From positions 496,001 through 560,000 of the forward strand of contig BSBK01002925.1 of assembly GCA_027943335.1 (NCBI GenBank): a stretch of DNA of 64,000 nucleotides, written 5' to 3'. The notes under the pieces were generated by a model that had not been told where the DNA came from, did no database searches, and worked only from the letters and a program-made list of their open reading frames with translations. Origin of the DNA: Chamaecyparis obtusa (taxonomy: Eukaryota; Streptophyta; Pinopsida; Cupressales; Cupressaceae). A program made the position numbers and the translations under genes. Below, piece after piece: positions 42,916 through 54,810 of this stretch (position 1 is the first letter of the stretch; each line of letters starts with the position of its first letter).

Positions 42916-45900
42916 ATGCCACCCAAGAGGAATTTGTCTAGTCAAAAAAAGGATATTAAAAGAGGGATTTTTGAGGATTTAATGTAGTTACTTCCTCATT
43001 CAGACAATGGGGTAGCTAGTTTGAAAGAACTAGTTCCAAGAAACCCTAGGGATTTAGTCACAGATAGTCTCCATGATAGGGGAAACTGGATGAGAGATGC
43101 CAAGGTGGGTGACAAGCATAATGGTCTTATTCTTTTCATGTCATCTTATTCATAAAGGAATGCTTCTGCCCCTTTGAGTAATATATGGCACTTTGATATT
43201 GGGAGGTTAGTTGTTCCTGGTGTTTTTATGGATGTTGAATTATTAATTTAGATAGCTAAGTGCTATGATCTTGTGACAAAGTGTGTCAAGGATATAAATG
43301 GTAGAGACCTAATCAACATCATAGAGGATGAGATTAGGGAAGTATTTTCATTGAATGAACCATCTGTGGGGTTAAAGAAGATAGATTTCATAGAGTTTAC
43401 TAAAATCTATGAAGCACAAAGGGATTATCTAAGGACGGGGCCTTTGAGGCAGTTTTTTAATCAAATAGGATCAATGTGTGCTGTCAGTGCAAGCACACTA
43501 GAGCCATTTAGATTAGACTTATTTAGTAAGAGAGCACAAGAATTTTATAAGTCTTTGACTTTGATTCTAGGGCATGATGAGGAAACTCATATGCCAATAC
43601 CTTATATGTTCATGATGGTACAATCACTACACCCCCAATTAGCCCTTATTTTTTACTTTGCATCTCATTTAGCTAATATAATCCATGAAGGGTTGATGGG
43701 AATCAAAAATATGAAGGTGTCTAGACATTTTGGATGGTACTCGATGCTCATGCACATGTTTCTATACAAAGGTGATGAATATTTTGGTACAACAATAGAT
43801 ATTGTGAAGGAAAGGAATGGAGAGATTCTTCCAGTGTAGTTGTGGACTACAACTCTATCATGGGATAGAATTGATGCCAGCTATATTATTTTTGACAGAG
43901 ATTTTGCCTCTGGACTTAGAGCTCTTTTACATTTTGACAATCCAAGGATTCCAAGAGAGTTGCTGAGGCTAATTAGGCCAATGGAGTTTTACCAAGATAT
44001 TACTATTATTCAAAACTTTGGGGATATTATCTTATATCCAATTTCCATAGTTTTCAGAGTGTATGGTTGCAAGGTAGCACCTTATATTTTACCTTATCAA
44101 GTCCCATTGAAGTTGGGATATGCAAAAATTCTAAGGCAAATTGGAGACTTACAAGAGTCCATTCTCACTGGTAAAGGAAGGGGAACCTTTTTCCTAGACA
44201 TAACCATAGCACACCAATATGTAATCACATTAGGAGGATGGGTGCATTTGAACAAGGTTTTATAGCCCTATAGAATGTCTAAAGTAGTGGTGAGGTGTGC
44301 TGATACTGAAGGTTTTCTCTCAGGAGTATTTAGAGATAAAGTGAGGTGTGCTCTTATTGAGCATCAATTTAATTTTCCTGAGGATATAATCAGAAATGAG
44401 TTTGATCTTCAAATTTAGGAGATCAAGAAAGAGAAATGGGTCATTTACAAAAAGACTATAGATTTCATTCAGAATTTTGATAGAGTTTATGACCCATTAA
44501 AGGGGTTTGAACCATGGGCAAGGAAAGTGGATGCCCTTATGGAGCATTTTGAAGGCATCATGCATGCAATAAATGAAAAAAGAGTAGTAGTGACTAAGAC
44601 AAACCCTGAGATGGCTAGGAAAATTTTGAGTCAGCCTAAATATATGAAATTGACCCCAAGAGGAATTTATACAATGAAAAGAAGGAGTGGTTACACTGTT
44701 CTCCTGCCACCACAGCAAAGAAGTGAGGATATCCCTTCTACTTCAAGAGGGAAAAGGCCTATTGATGATCTAGCAGTGTGGGAACCCTCTGCAAAGAGGT
44801 AGAAACAAGAAGAAGTAAGACTAGGAGAAGAAGCTTATGCACCTTCTTAGTCCCCTATTCAATTGGATGAACATGGGGTGGCAGAATAGCTTGTGCAGCT
44901 AAGAAATGAAGGAAACATTTTGTTTCTAGTGAAGATTTGCAGGAAGGAATGCCTGAGGCACCTAAGGAGGTTGCTATGGATCTTTCCATAGAGGAGTTTG
45001 AGGGTAAATAGATGGACCCTATTTTAAAACAAGCCATGGATTTCTTCCTTGCTGATGATAAGTTTATTAAGACTAGGGCATTCTCCCAATTTCTTTGGAG
45101 AATGAAAATAAATCAATTCAAGGAGATATGTGAAAAGAAGAAAGAGGAGTTCCCTGATAGGGATGTCATAGAAATAGAAAATGAGACCAAGGTGGAAATG
45201 GTTAAAAAATTTGAGAAAATTACTCCAGAAGAAGGGAGGGCCATGGTACACATAGCAGGGGTACTAATTCTACCAGAATGGGACATTGCTGATGCAATTA
45301 TCTTCAACCAAGTAAGAAAAAGCAAAGTGAAGACTCTTACTATAGTAGAATAGGCTACAAGAGGATTTTCTTTCTCCAAGGATCATGCTACTCTTGTGAT
45401 GTGGTCTTTGAATAAAGATTAAAATAAAGGGAAAAGAAAGGATCTCTCTGAGGGATATGCAGGCGGTTTATTGGTCCAGAGAGTAGGGGAAACATCAGGA
45501 GTTGAAGCATCAAATTTGATTTTAGAAACTTCCAAGTTTAATGCCCAAGTGGTAGAGAAAGATGATAAAGAGAAGGAAGAGCTTAGGCTCAAATTTGAAA
45601 TGGTTCTCGAATCTTGAAATGAGCTCAAGGTTGAGCTAATTCAGAAGGACAAATTGATTGCACAATTGTACGGACCCTTAGATCATAGGTCTCCCCAATT
45701 GGTGATTTTTGATAGACCTGTAGTGGCTTCATCTTCAAGTCTAATTGTTGAATTTCCACCTTCACCACTGTCAGATACAAGCTTGGACTCAAGGGTCACC
45801 TAGGAGAAGCAAAGATTGACAAAAGAAACAAATAGGTTGAGGGAGATAAGGGTATAGTTGGAGAAAGAAAAGGATGAGAACATAAAGGCCACAACTTTAG

Positions 45901-46571
45901 CAAACCAAAAATATGAAGAAAAGATAACAAATGCAATCATGTAGTTTTCTATTGATTTAAAGCCCTCCATTCATCAAGGCCATGCCAATAAATTATATTC
46001 ATTATTTGAAATTTTAAATAAGGAGAAGATGGAGTTGTCACCAATTTTGAAGAAATGGATTGAAAGCTCTCCCAATATAAAGTTATTTAATATGTTGTCA
46101 AAGGGATAGGAAGATCCTGATCCATTAATTAAGCCAGTGCACCAAGTTATAAAGAAAATGGTACATTTTGGGATCATTTTGGATGGTTTTATCAGAAGAT
46201 CAAACATGTTGAAATCTGAACTGATGCTTTCAAACTATGAACTGGTTCCCACCATTTTTATAGATAAAGGAAAATTCAAAGAGGCACATCAATGGAGGGA
46301 GGAAATGGATGCACTTTTATCAGAAAGGGTGACTGGTGTCTTAAGTGGAAATGTTTCTTTTAATAATGTTATTAAGTTGTTGATTAATGCTAAGTCAATG
46401 TTTGACAATTTTTAGTATAAGGTCAATCAGATGGAAAATGAGTGGGAACAATTATCAAAGAAGAAGGCTGAATTTGTCAATTTTGAGTTCTTGAGTGAAG
46501 AGGTGTATGATAGGTGGAGGTATCAATATATTCCTCATGTTCAAAAGGATAGTATTCCACCAACTTCTTAG
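42916..46571 (+). pseudogene. Element C accessory ORF, about 1,200 codons, unknown function
   Basis: ATG 42916 (MPPKRNLSSQKKDIKRG) starts a frame that continues to about 44905, shifts, and goes on to 46571, with roughly a dozen stops. The two best open parts are 43273-43839 (188 aa) and 43840-44265 (141 aa), which join in frame across one TAG. Text includes WHFDIGRLVVPGVFMDVEL, LRTGPLRQFFNQIGSMCAV, SRHFGWYSMLMHMFLYKG and, near the C-terminus, KITPEEGRAMVHIAGVLIL plus coiled-coil stretches. No gag, protease, RT, integrase or RNase H motif occurs. Element D has a shortened homologue. I do not recognise a named domain; it may be a retroelement accessory family. Function unknown. Confidence 0.65.
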
Positions 46572-46839
46572 AGTGGACATAGATAGATATTTTTGATAAC
46601 AATGGTTGGTGAGATATTTTGAAGACATTTATTATTAGGTGAATAGCGAGGAGCATAGGATAGATTTCATGAAGACAACCAAATATAGTAGAAGAAGCAA
46701 TAAAATAGGGAATTCTTCCTATAATATCTCATCTACTTTGATAGTGTATTTATTGTAAATATTTAAAAGTTGTTGTAAAACTTTTCTAGATTAAAATATG
46801 TAACCCTAGAAATGATCGGTGGCTTGTTGCATTTCCTCA

Positions 46840-46848
46840 TATATAAAG
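46840..46848 (+). promoter_or_regulatory. LTR TATA box, element C
   Basis: TATATAAAG follows TAACCCTAGAA and GCTTGTTGCAT, blocks shared in order with the promoter regions of A (15797-15877) and B (57074-57145). Confidence 0.5.
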
Positions 46849-47293
46849 GATTTTTCATGATCATTCTAGGTATTGAGAACATAGGAGAAAGAGATAGAAA
46901 TTTTGAAAACCTAACACTCAGTCAGGGGTTGTAAATTTGTATCATTCTATCAGAGAAATAGAGAAGAAGTACAGGTTGTTGCTATTATTTTGCAAGCTTT
47001 GTTTAGGATTTGATCTATGCAATGTTTAAAGGGTGATCTTAATATGAATCATGGATCTTTGTCTCTCCTATGAGTTTGTTCAGTAAATTTTTAAGTCTCT
47101 TTGAGGTTTATATGTATATGTTTGAACTTTGAGTTTTGATCTAGGATTGGATTAAAATTGCTTTGAGTTAGATGCATGTTTACTGAATCCATTCAAGGAT
47201 TTCTGAAAGTAGGAAAGATTTGTAATAGTTTATATTTATGTTCAAGACCCACAAAAAAAAACTGTTGTATTCATTCTATTTTCTGATAGATTT

Positions 47294-47315
47294 CCCAATG
47301 GATAAGGCACTGGCT
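47294..47315 (+). other. tRNA-Arg D-arm fragment in element C
   Basis: CCCAATGGATAAGGCACTGG corresponds to the D arm and following bases of plant tRNA-Arg, at about 400 bp from the LTR end, as in elements A and B. The acceptor strand is not preserved here. Confidence 0.65.
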
Positions 47316-47711
47316 TTAATCTTCCTATCTTGTCTTTGTATGGAATGATTGGAATCTTGTAATCCCTAAAAAAAAACATTTAATCACTACCAGTCTTTTA
47401 CTTTTATTTTACTTTATATGTATTATCCTATCCAGTGATGGAGAGTCAATGAATAATAGGTTGTTATTTAGTAATTTCTCACTGATATCTATTGTAAGAT
47501 CCAATAATCAATAAGGGGTAGAGTTAAAATAAATTGGATCAGGTGCACCCACCTTGGTTTTACAGAGCCAGAAGCATAAGAGGGTATTTTTATCCCTATA
47601 GTTGGTCCAGTTGTCTTGCAAATCTCTCATACTTGGAACTAACCACTCCTAATATTATTCTAAAGGCATATTGGCAGCCCTAGTTGGTATAAGCATTTTC
47701 AAACACCAAAA

Positions 47712-48237
47712 AAATTCATTCAGGAGCAAGCACAATTCAGTAGAGAACAAGCTGGATCTGAATCATATAGACCTATGTGGTCTAACTCAAACAAGATCAT
47801 ACCATGGTGAAAGGTATTTCATTTTGTTTGTTGATGACCATACAAGAATGATGTACTATGAAGAACATGGCATCAAGAGTTAGTTGAGTGCACCTAGAAC
47901 CCCTTAGCAGAATGCAATTGCAAAGAGAAGGAATAGGATCATCATTGATATAGCGTGCAGCATCATGATTGAAGGAAAAGTTGCACACACCTATTGGAGA
48001 GATGCAGTCAATACCACAATCTATACCATCAATAGAATTCAATTCAGGCCTGGCATGGACAAAACATTATATGAGCTATGGTTTGGTAATCTTCCCACAG
48101 TAAAATACTTAAGAATCTTTGGAAGCAGGTGCTACATCAAGAGAGATGAAGTAGTAAGAAAGTTTGATGCAAGAACGATGAAGGTATTTTCCTTGGTTAC
48201 TCTACTAAAATTAAATCTTATAGATATTTCAATTTAA
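47712..48237 (+). pseudogene. copia-4 integrase with internal deletion
   Basis: Text resumes with NSFRSKHNSVENKLDLNHID, YFILFVDDHTRMM (first Asp), then passes directly to YYEEHGIKS-LSAPRTP-QN, omitting about 55 residues that hold the second catalytic Asp. The Glu position reads Lys (AIAKRRNR). The post-core block KTLYELWFGNLPTVKYLRIF is present. The enzyme is inactive. Confidence 0.9.
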
Positions 48238-49400
48238 GATTGAAAAAGATCATTGAAAGTGCTCATGTTAAGATTGATGAAAATTTTATGGTTCAAGAAA
48301 TATATCATGATTACTCACCCATGATTGAAGAAGAACCCAGACCCTCCACTAGTGAGATAGTTATTGAAGAAATGTTTGATAGGATTGATGTGTTATTCAA
48401 TGACCCTGAGACAAGTGAAGATGAAACTCCTAAGGAAGATGAGATAGTATCACAAAAAGTTCCAAATTTTACATCTAGAAACCATTCCAAGAAAGACATC
48501 ATTGGAGATTAGAGTGGAAAAGTCTTAACAAGATCAAAAGAAAAGAACTTAGCTAGCAATGAGGTGGTATGTTTACTATCTTAGATTGAACCTTTAAGTG
48601 TTGAAGATGCATGTAATGATTCAGATTGGCATGATGCTATGAAAGAAGAAATAGATAATATTATTAAGAATGAGACTTGGGAACTACTCCCAAGACCTAG
48701 TGATAAGAATGTGATTGGAACAAAGTGGATATTTAGAAACAAGATGAATGAATATGGTACAGTAGTAAGAAATAAAGAAAGGTTAGTATGTAAGGGATAT
48801 GCACAAAGAGAAGGCATTGATTATTCAGACACATTTGTACCTATGAGTAGATTATAAGCTATTAAGTTATTTATATCTTATGCAACAGTCAAAAACTTCA
48901 AAGTTTATCAGATGGATGTCAAGTCAGCATTCTTGAATGGAGATTTGAAAGAAGAAGCATACATTGAGCAACCAGAAGGATTCACCTTATCAGACAGACT
49001 TGATATGGTATACAGATTGAAAAAAGCCCTCTATGGACTTAAGCAAGCCCCTAGAGCATCGTATGAGAGACTAGATGGATATCTAACAAAGATTGGATTC
49101 AAGAAAGGAGCACCAAATTGTAATCTATTCATAAGACATACATCTAAAGGTTTACTACTTGTAGCTATATTTGTTGATGACATTATCTTTGGAGGTAATG
49201 AAAAACTTAGTGCTGAATTTTCTAAGTAGATGCAAAGTGAATTTGAAATGAGTATGATTGGACCTATCAAATACATTTTGGGATTGAATGTGCAGAAAAT
49301 AGAGAATGGTATTTTCATTAATCAGTCCAAGTATGTGAAAGAGATATTGAAGAAATTAAAGATGGATGATTGCAAGCTAGTAGGGACACCTATGATCATT
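48238..49400 (+). pseudogene. copia-4 hinge and reverse transcriptase
   Basis: An acidic hinge (48240-48512) precedes RT with [80 protein letters not shown] and the catalytic box FVDDIIFGG near 49170. Catalytic Asps are intact. Stops occur at 48855 and 49227; otherwise the domain is well preserved. Confidence 0.94.
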
Positions 49401-50125
49401 GGATGAAAGCTTACAAAAGAAGCTAACTCTCCAATAGTAGATATAACATTGTACAAGTCTATGATTGGTAAACTCATATATCTTACTCAAACTAGACCTG
49501 ATATTTCCAATGCAGTTGGCATAGTTGGAAGATTTGTAACAGAGCCTAAACAAAGTCACCTCATGATAGTAAAAAAAATATCTAAATACTTGCAAGACAC
49601 TATAGACTATGGTCTATGGTATCCTAATTTAGAAAATGTTTAGCTTCATGTGTATACTGATGTTGATTGAGTAGGATGCATTGATGATAGAAAGAGTACA
49701 TCAGGTGGAGCAGTGTTTCTTGGTGACAGACTTGTCACTTGGACAAGCAAGAAGCAAAATTGTATCTCTCAGTCAACAGAAAAAGTAGAGTATGTTGCAG
49801 CAGCCTTGAATTATTCTACAATTTTTTGGATCAAGTAGATGATAAATAATTTTGGAATTCAAATTGATTATCCTATTGTTATTCATGATGATAACACTAG
49901 CACTATCAACATGTCCAAGAACTCTGTGATGCATGCAAAGACAAAGGACATTGAGATCAAGTATCACTTCCTAAGAGAGAAAGTGGTAGAGAAAGAAGTC
50001 AAGTTGGACTATGTGAGTACTAAATATTAGTTGGAAGACATATTCACAAATCCCTTTCCAAAGGATACTTTTGATTATCTCAGGGAGAAGTTGGGAGTAA
50101 TTCCCTTCCCTAAATATTCTTAGAA
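49401..50125 (+). pseudogene. copia-4 RNase H
   Basis: LYKSMIGKLIYLTQTRPDIS and YLQDTIDYGLWY lead to TDVD-VG (first Asp, broken by a stop), STSGGAVFLGDRLVTWTSKK, STEKVEYVAAAL (Glu), IHDDNTSTINMSKNSVMHAK (Asp) and KYHFLREKVVEKEVKLDYV. The frame ends near 50120 at KLGVIPFPKYS. Confidence 0.92.
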
Positions 50126-50487
50126 GAAAGAAGGAAGAGGTTGAATACCTTAGGGACTGATGGATGGTTGAATACTCTACTTCAGGAGTAGTACCAGTGC
50201 TTAAAAAAATTGGCACTCTTTTCCATTGATTTCAAAGGGGGAGTAATATATAGTCATGAAAAATAGAAATAAAAAAAAGGAGTAATATACTAAGGGGGAG
50301 TAGTATTCAGTTTACAGAAGTAGTTCAGCTGAGGAAATGGATAATGTTGAAGAATATTTTAGTAGATAGAGGATCCATCCTTGGGGGATTTTTGAAGAGG
50401 AAATGGAGAATTTTATAAAAGAAATATTCATTTGGATTGGTGGAGTTTTTCATTCCATATGTTGCCATCAATGCCAATGGGGGAGAT
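50126..50487 (+). promoter_or_regulatory. copia-4 3' untranslated region with three purine tracts
   Basis: Tracts TTCAAAGGGGGAGTAATATA (50230), CTAAGGGGGAGTAGTA (50290) and the LTR-adjacent AATGGGGGAGAT (50476-50487). The last directly abuts the LTR start and is the likely polypurine tract; it follows TTGCCATCAATGCC. Confidence 0.8.
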
Positions 50488-51790
50488 TGTTGGAGATTTG
50501 CCAACAAGCCAATGCTTACTATATGTTTTTCATTGATGACAACATATGGTAAGTAGCATGTGTGAAAGACTTATGTAGTAAGCTTTTAGTATATGTGGCA
50601 TGGACATGTTATCAACATTATATCATGGGCATAGACGTTAACTATTAGTACAAATAGTTATATAGTAGCTTGTGTCAGCAGTGTTCCTAATAGAGTTACA
50701 GATAATATTCTATGAATGGTTGTCCATACAGTTATCATGGAGCCTTGGACATTTGGATATGTGATGGAGACATGTTAGTGATGTTACATTCATGGAAGCA
50801 AAGTCTAATGATTAGTAGAAGTGAAGTTATGCAATCACTATTCACCAATAGTAGTTTCCTGTGTTTGTTCAGTACAACTGATAGAGATTATATTGGTTCA
50901 GGAGTTGCACCTATCATTTTGGTATGCACCCTTGGATTTGAGATTGGAGAAGAGTTATTAATTTTTAGTTAAGAGCATATGATGTAATTAAGATTGAGGA
51001 GAAAGATCCAATTGTTTTGGTAGAGCTGATAGTGTGTAGCGTGCGTTTACAATTATCTTATTAGACAGGTCTCAAAATGTGTTGCATGCTTAGTAGAGAT
51101 GATTGAATTATTATTAGAGTTTGTTATGACTTCTCTAATATGATTTCAATGTGGTTCTAATAGGCTGAATTGATTATATCATTTAGAGGAAAGATATTTA
51201 TAGACAATCATTTTTGATTGCTAGAGCATGGTTCACAGTTGATTGTGAAGAGCAGAGCAGAGTGTGCGAAGTGTTGAGCCATCAGAAGAAGGTCTATGTG
51301 AGCAGGTAAAGTATTTTTGTTATACATTGGAATTGATCCAAACAATAGTTCAAAGCATAGTTCACCAAGATCCAGATATAGTGTGTATCTATTATTTAGA
51401 AGGTTGTAGCCTTTGCCCATTTGAGCACTAAGCTCTAGGATAGTGCATCCACACCCCTAACAGGGTTTATTGTAAAAGACTCCTAATAGGGTCTGACCCT
51501 TGACTAGGTCTACTATACTAAATATATTGTAAAGAATCTCCTAACTAGGTTAAGGATCTTCTAACAAGGATCATAATACACTAGTGTAGAATATTAGTGG
51601 GTGTCAATTCCCATTGGGGTTTTTACCTATTTGGGTTTCCGCATAGCCAAAATATTGGTGTTGTGTTGAAATGTTCTTTCATTGTCTTTATGCTTTATGT
51701 TTAAGTATATTTAATTGGATAAAGAATTGAAACTTTTAGATAACTGATTCACCCCTCCCTCTCAGTTATCTCTTGGGACTATTCCTAATA
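50488..51790 (+). repeat. copia-4 3' LTR (1,303 bp)
   Basis: Alignable with 38297-39603 throughout, ending ATTCCTAATA (CA mutated to TA). The hairpin arms GATAACTGA (51739-51747) and TCAGTTATC (51762-51770) are perfect 9-bp complements around a shortened C-rich loop. Confidence 0.95.
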
Positions 51791-51795
51791 GAACC

Positions 51796-52780
51796 TACTG
51801 TCATCATCATGGGTGAGAAAGAGATGTTGAAAACATTAAAGGAACCTAAAAATGAAGCTTTTGTCCTAATTTCTAAGCCCAAGGATAATATAAGCTCTGA
51901 TCAAAGTGATCCTATAAAAAATGAAGCTAAGGAATTTCTTGAAAAATATAGAGATGTCACTGCTAGTGACCTGCTCACAAGCCTCCCTCCCTTAAGAGAT
52001 ATCAGTCATCAAATTGACTTGATACCTAGTTCATCCCTGCCTAACAAGGCCCCATACAAGATGACACCACTACAACATGCAAATATTGCAAAATAGGTTA
52101 ATGAACTATTAGAAAGAGGACTCATTCAAAAAATTCTTAGTCCATGTGTCATGCCATCAGTCTTAGCCCCTAAAAAGGATGGAAAATGGAGGTTGTGTAC
52201 TAATAGTAGAGCCCTAAACAAGATCACTATAAGATATAGATTCCCCATGCCTAGGATTGAGGATCTATTGGATCAACTAGGAGGTGCTTGCTACTTCACC
52301 AAGATAAACTTAAAGTCTGGATACCATCAAATCAGGATCAAACTAGGAGATGAATGTAAGATAGCATTCAAAACTACTGAAGGTTTATTTGAATGGTTAG
52401 TAATGCCCTTTGGGTTAAGCAATGAACCTAGTACTTTTATGAGGCTTATGAATGAGATATTCATTGCTTTTATTAGAAAATTTATTGTTATATACCTTGA
52501 TGACATACTAATATTTATTCATAGAAAGGAGGAGCATCTTGATCATGTGGAACAGGTACTAAGGAGACATCTTCAGCACAAGTTGGTGATCAACTTGGAA
52601 AAGTGCATGTTTATGAAGAAGGAACTTGTGTTCCTAGGATTTTTGATCTCGCAAGGTACCCTCAAAATGGACCATGAGAAGGTTGAAGCAATTATCAACT
52701 AGCCTCCACCAAAGAACCAAGGTGATGTAAGAAGCTTCCATGGACTTGCCACCTTCTATAGAAAGTTTATCAAAAACTTC
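51796..52780 (+). pseudogene. chromo-1 reverse transcriptase
   Basis: After a spacer with LTSLPPLRDISHQIDLIPSS, the text gives SVLAPKKDGKWRLCTNSRAL, YRFPMPRIEDLLDQLGGACY, KINLKSGYHQIRIKLGDECK, FEWLVMPFGLSNEPSTFMRL and the catalytic box VIYLDDILIFIHRK near 52500. Both Asps are intact. Only two stops (52094 and 52700) interrupt the region, making this the best preserved RT in the window. Confidence 0.95.
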
Positions 52781-53300
52781 AGTCATGTGTGTGCACCAAT
52801 GGTTGACACCATTAAAGGAAGTAGAAAGAATAAGTTTTCTTGGACAAAGGAAGAAAATGATGGATTTCAATACTTGAAAAATAGAGTTTCCCAATACCCT
52901 ATCTTGGTTCTACCTAATTTCAACAAGGTCTTCACTATGGAGATAGATGCAAGTAATTTGGCCATAGGTGCAGTCCTAAGTCAAGAAGGTAAGCCAATTG
53001 CCTTCTTCTCTAAGACATTAAATGAGGCCAAAAGGAAGTACTCAACCTATGAATTGGAACTCTATGCCATGGTCCAAGCCCTTAAGAAATGGAGGCACTA
53101 TCTAATCCCTAAAGAATTTGTGGTATATACTGACAACCATGCATTAAGTTATCTCAATTCATAGGAAAAGCTCTCTCTCAGACATCTTAAATGGATGGAA
53201 TAGTTGCAGGCCTACACCTTCAACATAAAACATGAGAAGGGAGTAGAAATAAAAGTTACAGATGCCCTTAGCAAGAGGGTTGGTATAGTTGAAGAGATAC
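52781..53300 (+). pseudogene. chromo-1 RNase H
   Basis: FSWTKEENDGFQYLKNRV leads to FTMEIDASNLAIGAVLSQ (first Asp), YSTYELELYAMVQALKKWRH (Glu), VVYTDNHALSYLNS (Asp) and, after one stop, VTDALSKR (last Asp). All four catalytic acids are intact. Confidence 0.93.
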
Positions 53301-54570
53301 AACTCCAAAGTGTGGGAATTGATTCCCTCAAACATCTATATCCTAATGATCCTAATTTTGCATAAATTTTCCAAGTTTGAACCAAGATGGTTGGAAAATA
53401 CCATACTGATTTTGCTGAATACCTGATTTAGAATGGACTCCTATTCAAAGGAGCTCAACTATGCATTCCCAAATGTTCAATGAGGACAAATATCATAAGA
53501 GAGAAGCACTGTGGTGGCCTAGGAGGACACTTTGGCATTGACAAGATAGTAGACATGGTGAAAAGAAGTTATTTTTGGCCAAAGATGAACAATGATGTTA
53601 AAAATTTCATAGAGACTTGCATCATCTATCAGCAAGATAAAGGTGTGCCAACAAATCAAGGGTTATATCGACCCTTACCAATTCCCTCTAGACCATGGGA
53701 GTCAATCTCAATGGATTTTGTAATGGGGTTGCCTAGAACAAAACAAGGTTTTGATAGTGTTTTTGTGATAGTGGATAGATTTAGCAAAATGGTCCATTTT
53801 GTACCATGTAAAAGCACAAATGATGATTCTCATATTGCACATCTTTTCTTTAAAGAGGTAGTTAGGATCCATGGTTTACCACAAACAATTCTATCTGATA
53901 GGGATGTGAAGTTTCAAGGCCACTTTTGGATGACACTTTTCAAGAATCTTGGAACTAATCTAACCTACAGCTCTGCCTATCACCCACAAATTGATAGGTA
54001 AACTGAGGTGGTAAATAGATCCTTAGGCAATCTCCTAAGATGCCTAACCAAAAAATATGCTTAGAGTTTGGATCTACTCTTGCCCCAAGTAGATTTTTCA
54101 ATCAATAACTCCATGAATAGGTCAACAGGCAAGACCCCCTTCCAAGAAGTGTATGGCCTTCACCCTAAAGGACCATTGGACCTAGTAGAACTACCATCTG
54201 ATTTCAAAATTAGTGCCCAAGGAAAAGAACTAGTAGAGCTTATCACAAAGGTGCAGCATGAGGTAAAAGGAAGCACTACAAAGATCCACTTTGAAATATA
54301 AGGAACATGCTAACCAAAGAAGAAGGGAAATCCACTTCAAAGTTGGAGACAAGGTATGGGCATTCTTAAGCAAAGAGAGACTACCTAAGGGTAAATATTC
54401 CAAACTTCACATGAAGAAAGTAGGACCATGCAATATACTCCAAAAAATGGGTGAGAATGGATATGAGATCTCTCTACCCCCTACCTTGCAAATTTCTCTA
54501 ATTTTCAATGTTGCAGACCTCACCCCCTACAAAGGTATAATAGGTTCAACAAATGAACAAGGTGAGTAGG
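53301..54570 (+). pseudogene. chromo-1 integrase
   Basis: The zinc-binding region reads HCGGLGGHFGIDKIVDMVKR then CIIYQ, where the second Cys of the finger is Tyr. The core shows MDFVMGLPRTKQGFDSVFVI (Asp), LSDRDVKFQGHFW (Asp) and TEVVNRSLGNLLRCL (Glu). The C-terminal part has TGKTPFQEVYGLHPKGPLDL and, after a frameshift near 54295, GDKVWAFLSKERLPKGKYSK with PYKGI, a GPY/F-like module. Three stops. Confidence 0.93.
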
Positions 54571-54639
54571 CAGATATGAAGAATGCAGACTATGTCACTA
54601 ACCTCCCTCAAAGAAAACCAGTGGAGTTGGAGGAAATAT

Positions 54640-54778
54640 TGGACACCAAGTTTTTGAAGTAGACTAGAACCAAGAAGTACATGTAGTACCTAGCCAAGTG
54701 GAAAGGACTCCCAAACATAGATGCAACTTGGATAACTAAAGACCAGATCAAGCAACATGGAACTTTAGTGGAATAGTT
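54640..54778 (+). pseudogene. chromo-1 chromodomain
   Basis: LEEILDTKFLK, a stop, TRTKKYM, a stop, YLAKWKGLPNIDATWITKD. The aromatic and acidic positions match the chromodomain fused to plant chromovirus integrases, which guides insertion to particular chromatin. Two stops lie inside the domain. Confidence 0.88.
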
Positions 54779-54810
54779 AAACCTCAAGTAGGAACTTGAG
54801 TTCTAAACTT

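Larger units (their letters stand above)
41220..47711 (+). mobile_element. Element C: apparent 6.5-kb solo LTR containing a long ORF
   Basis: It starts TGTTATCACC and ends AACACCAAAA (expected ...CCAACA), flanked by AAACT (41215-41219) and AAATT (47712-47716). Excision restores the copia-4 integrase frame, so the borders are firm. The 3' part (about 46800-47711) matches the R-U5 region of the element B LTR: TATA box, tRNA-Arg segment, GTTTTACAGAGC and CCTATAGTTGGTCCAGTTGTC. There is no primer site, purine tract or second LTR. Between the U3-like start and the TATA box lies an accessory ORF. Confidence 0.75.
38297..51790 (+). mobile_element. copia-4: Ty1/copia retrotransposon with both LTRs, interrupted by element C
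   Basis: LTRs 38297-39603 and 50488-51790 are flanked by the identical 5-bp target duplication GAACC (38292-38296 and 51791-51795). Removing the insert restores the chromo-1 frame. Inside are primer site, gag, protease, GAG-pre-integrase, integrase (cut by element C at 41220), RT and RNase H. Without element C the copy is about 7.0 kb. Stops, an integrase deletion and the nested insertion make it inactive. Confidence 0.96.

Noticed and set aside
43273..44265. Captured host gene in element C
   Set aside because: No intron-like structure or recognised host domain, and a homologous ORF in element D shows it belongs to a mobile family.
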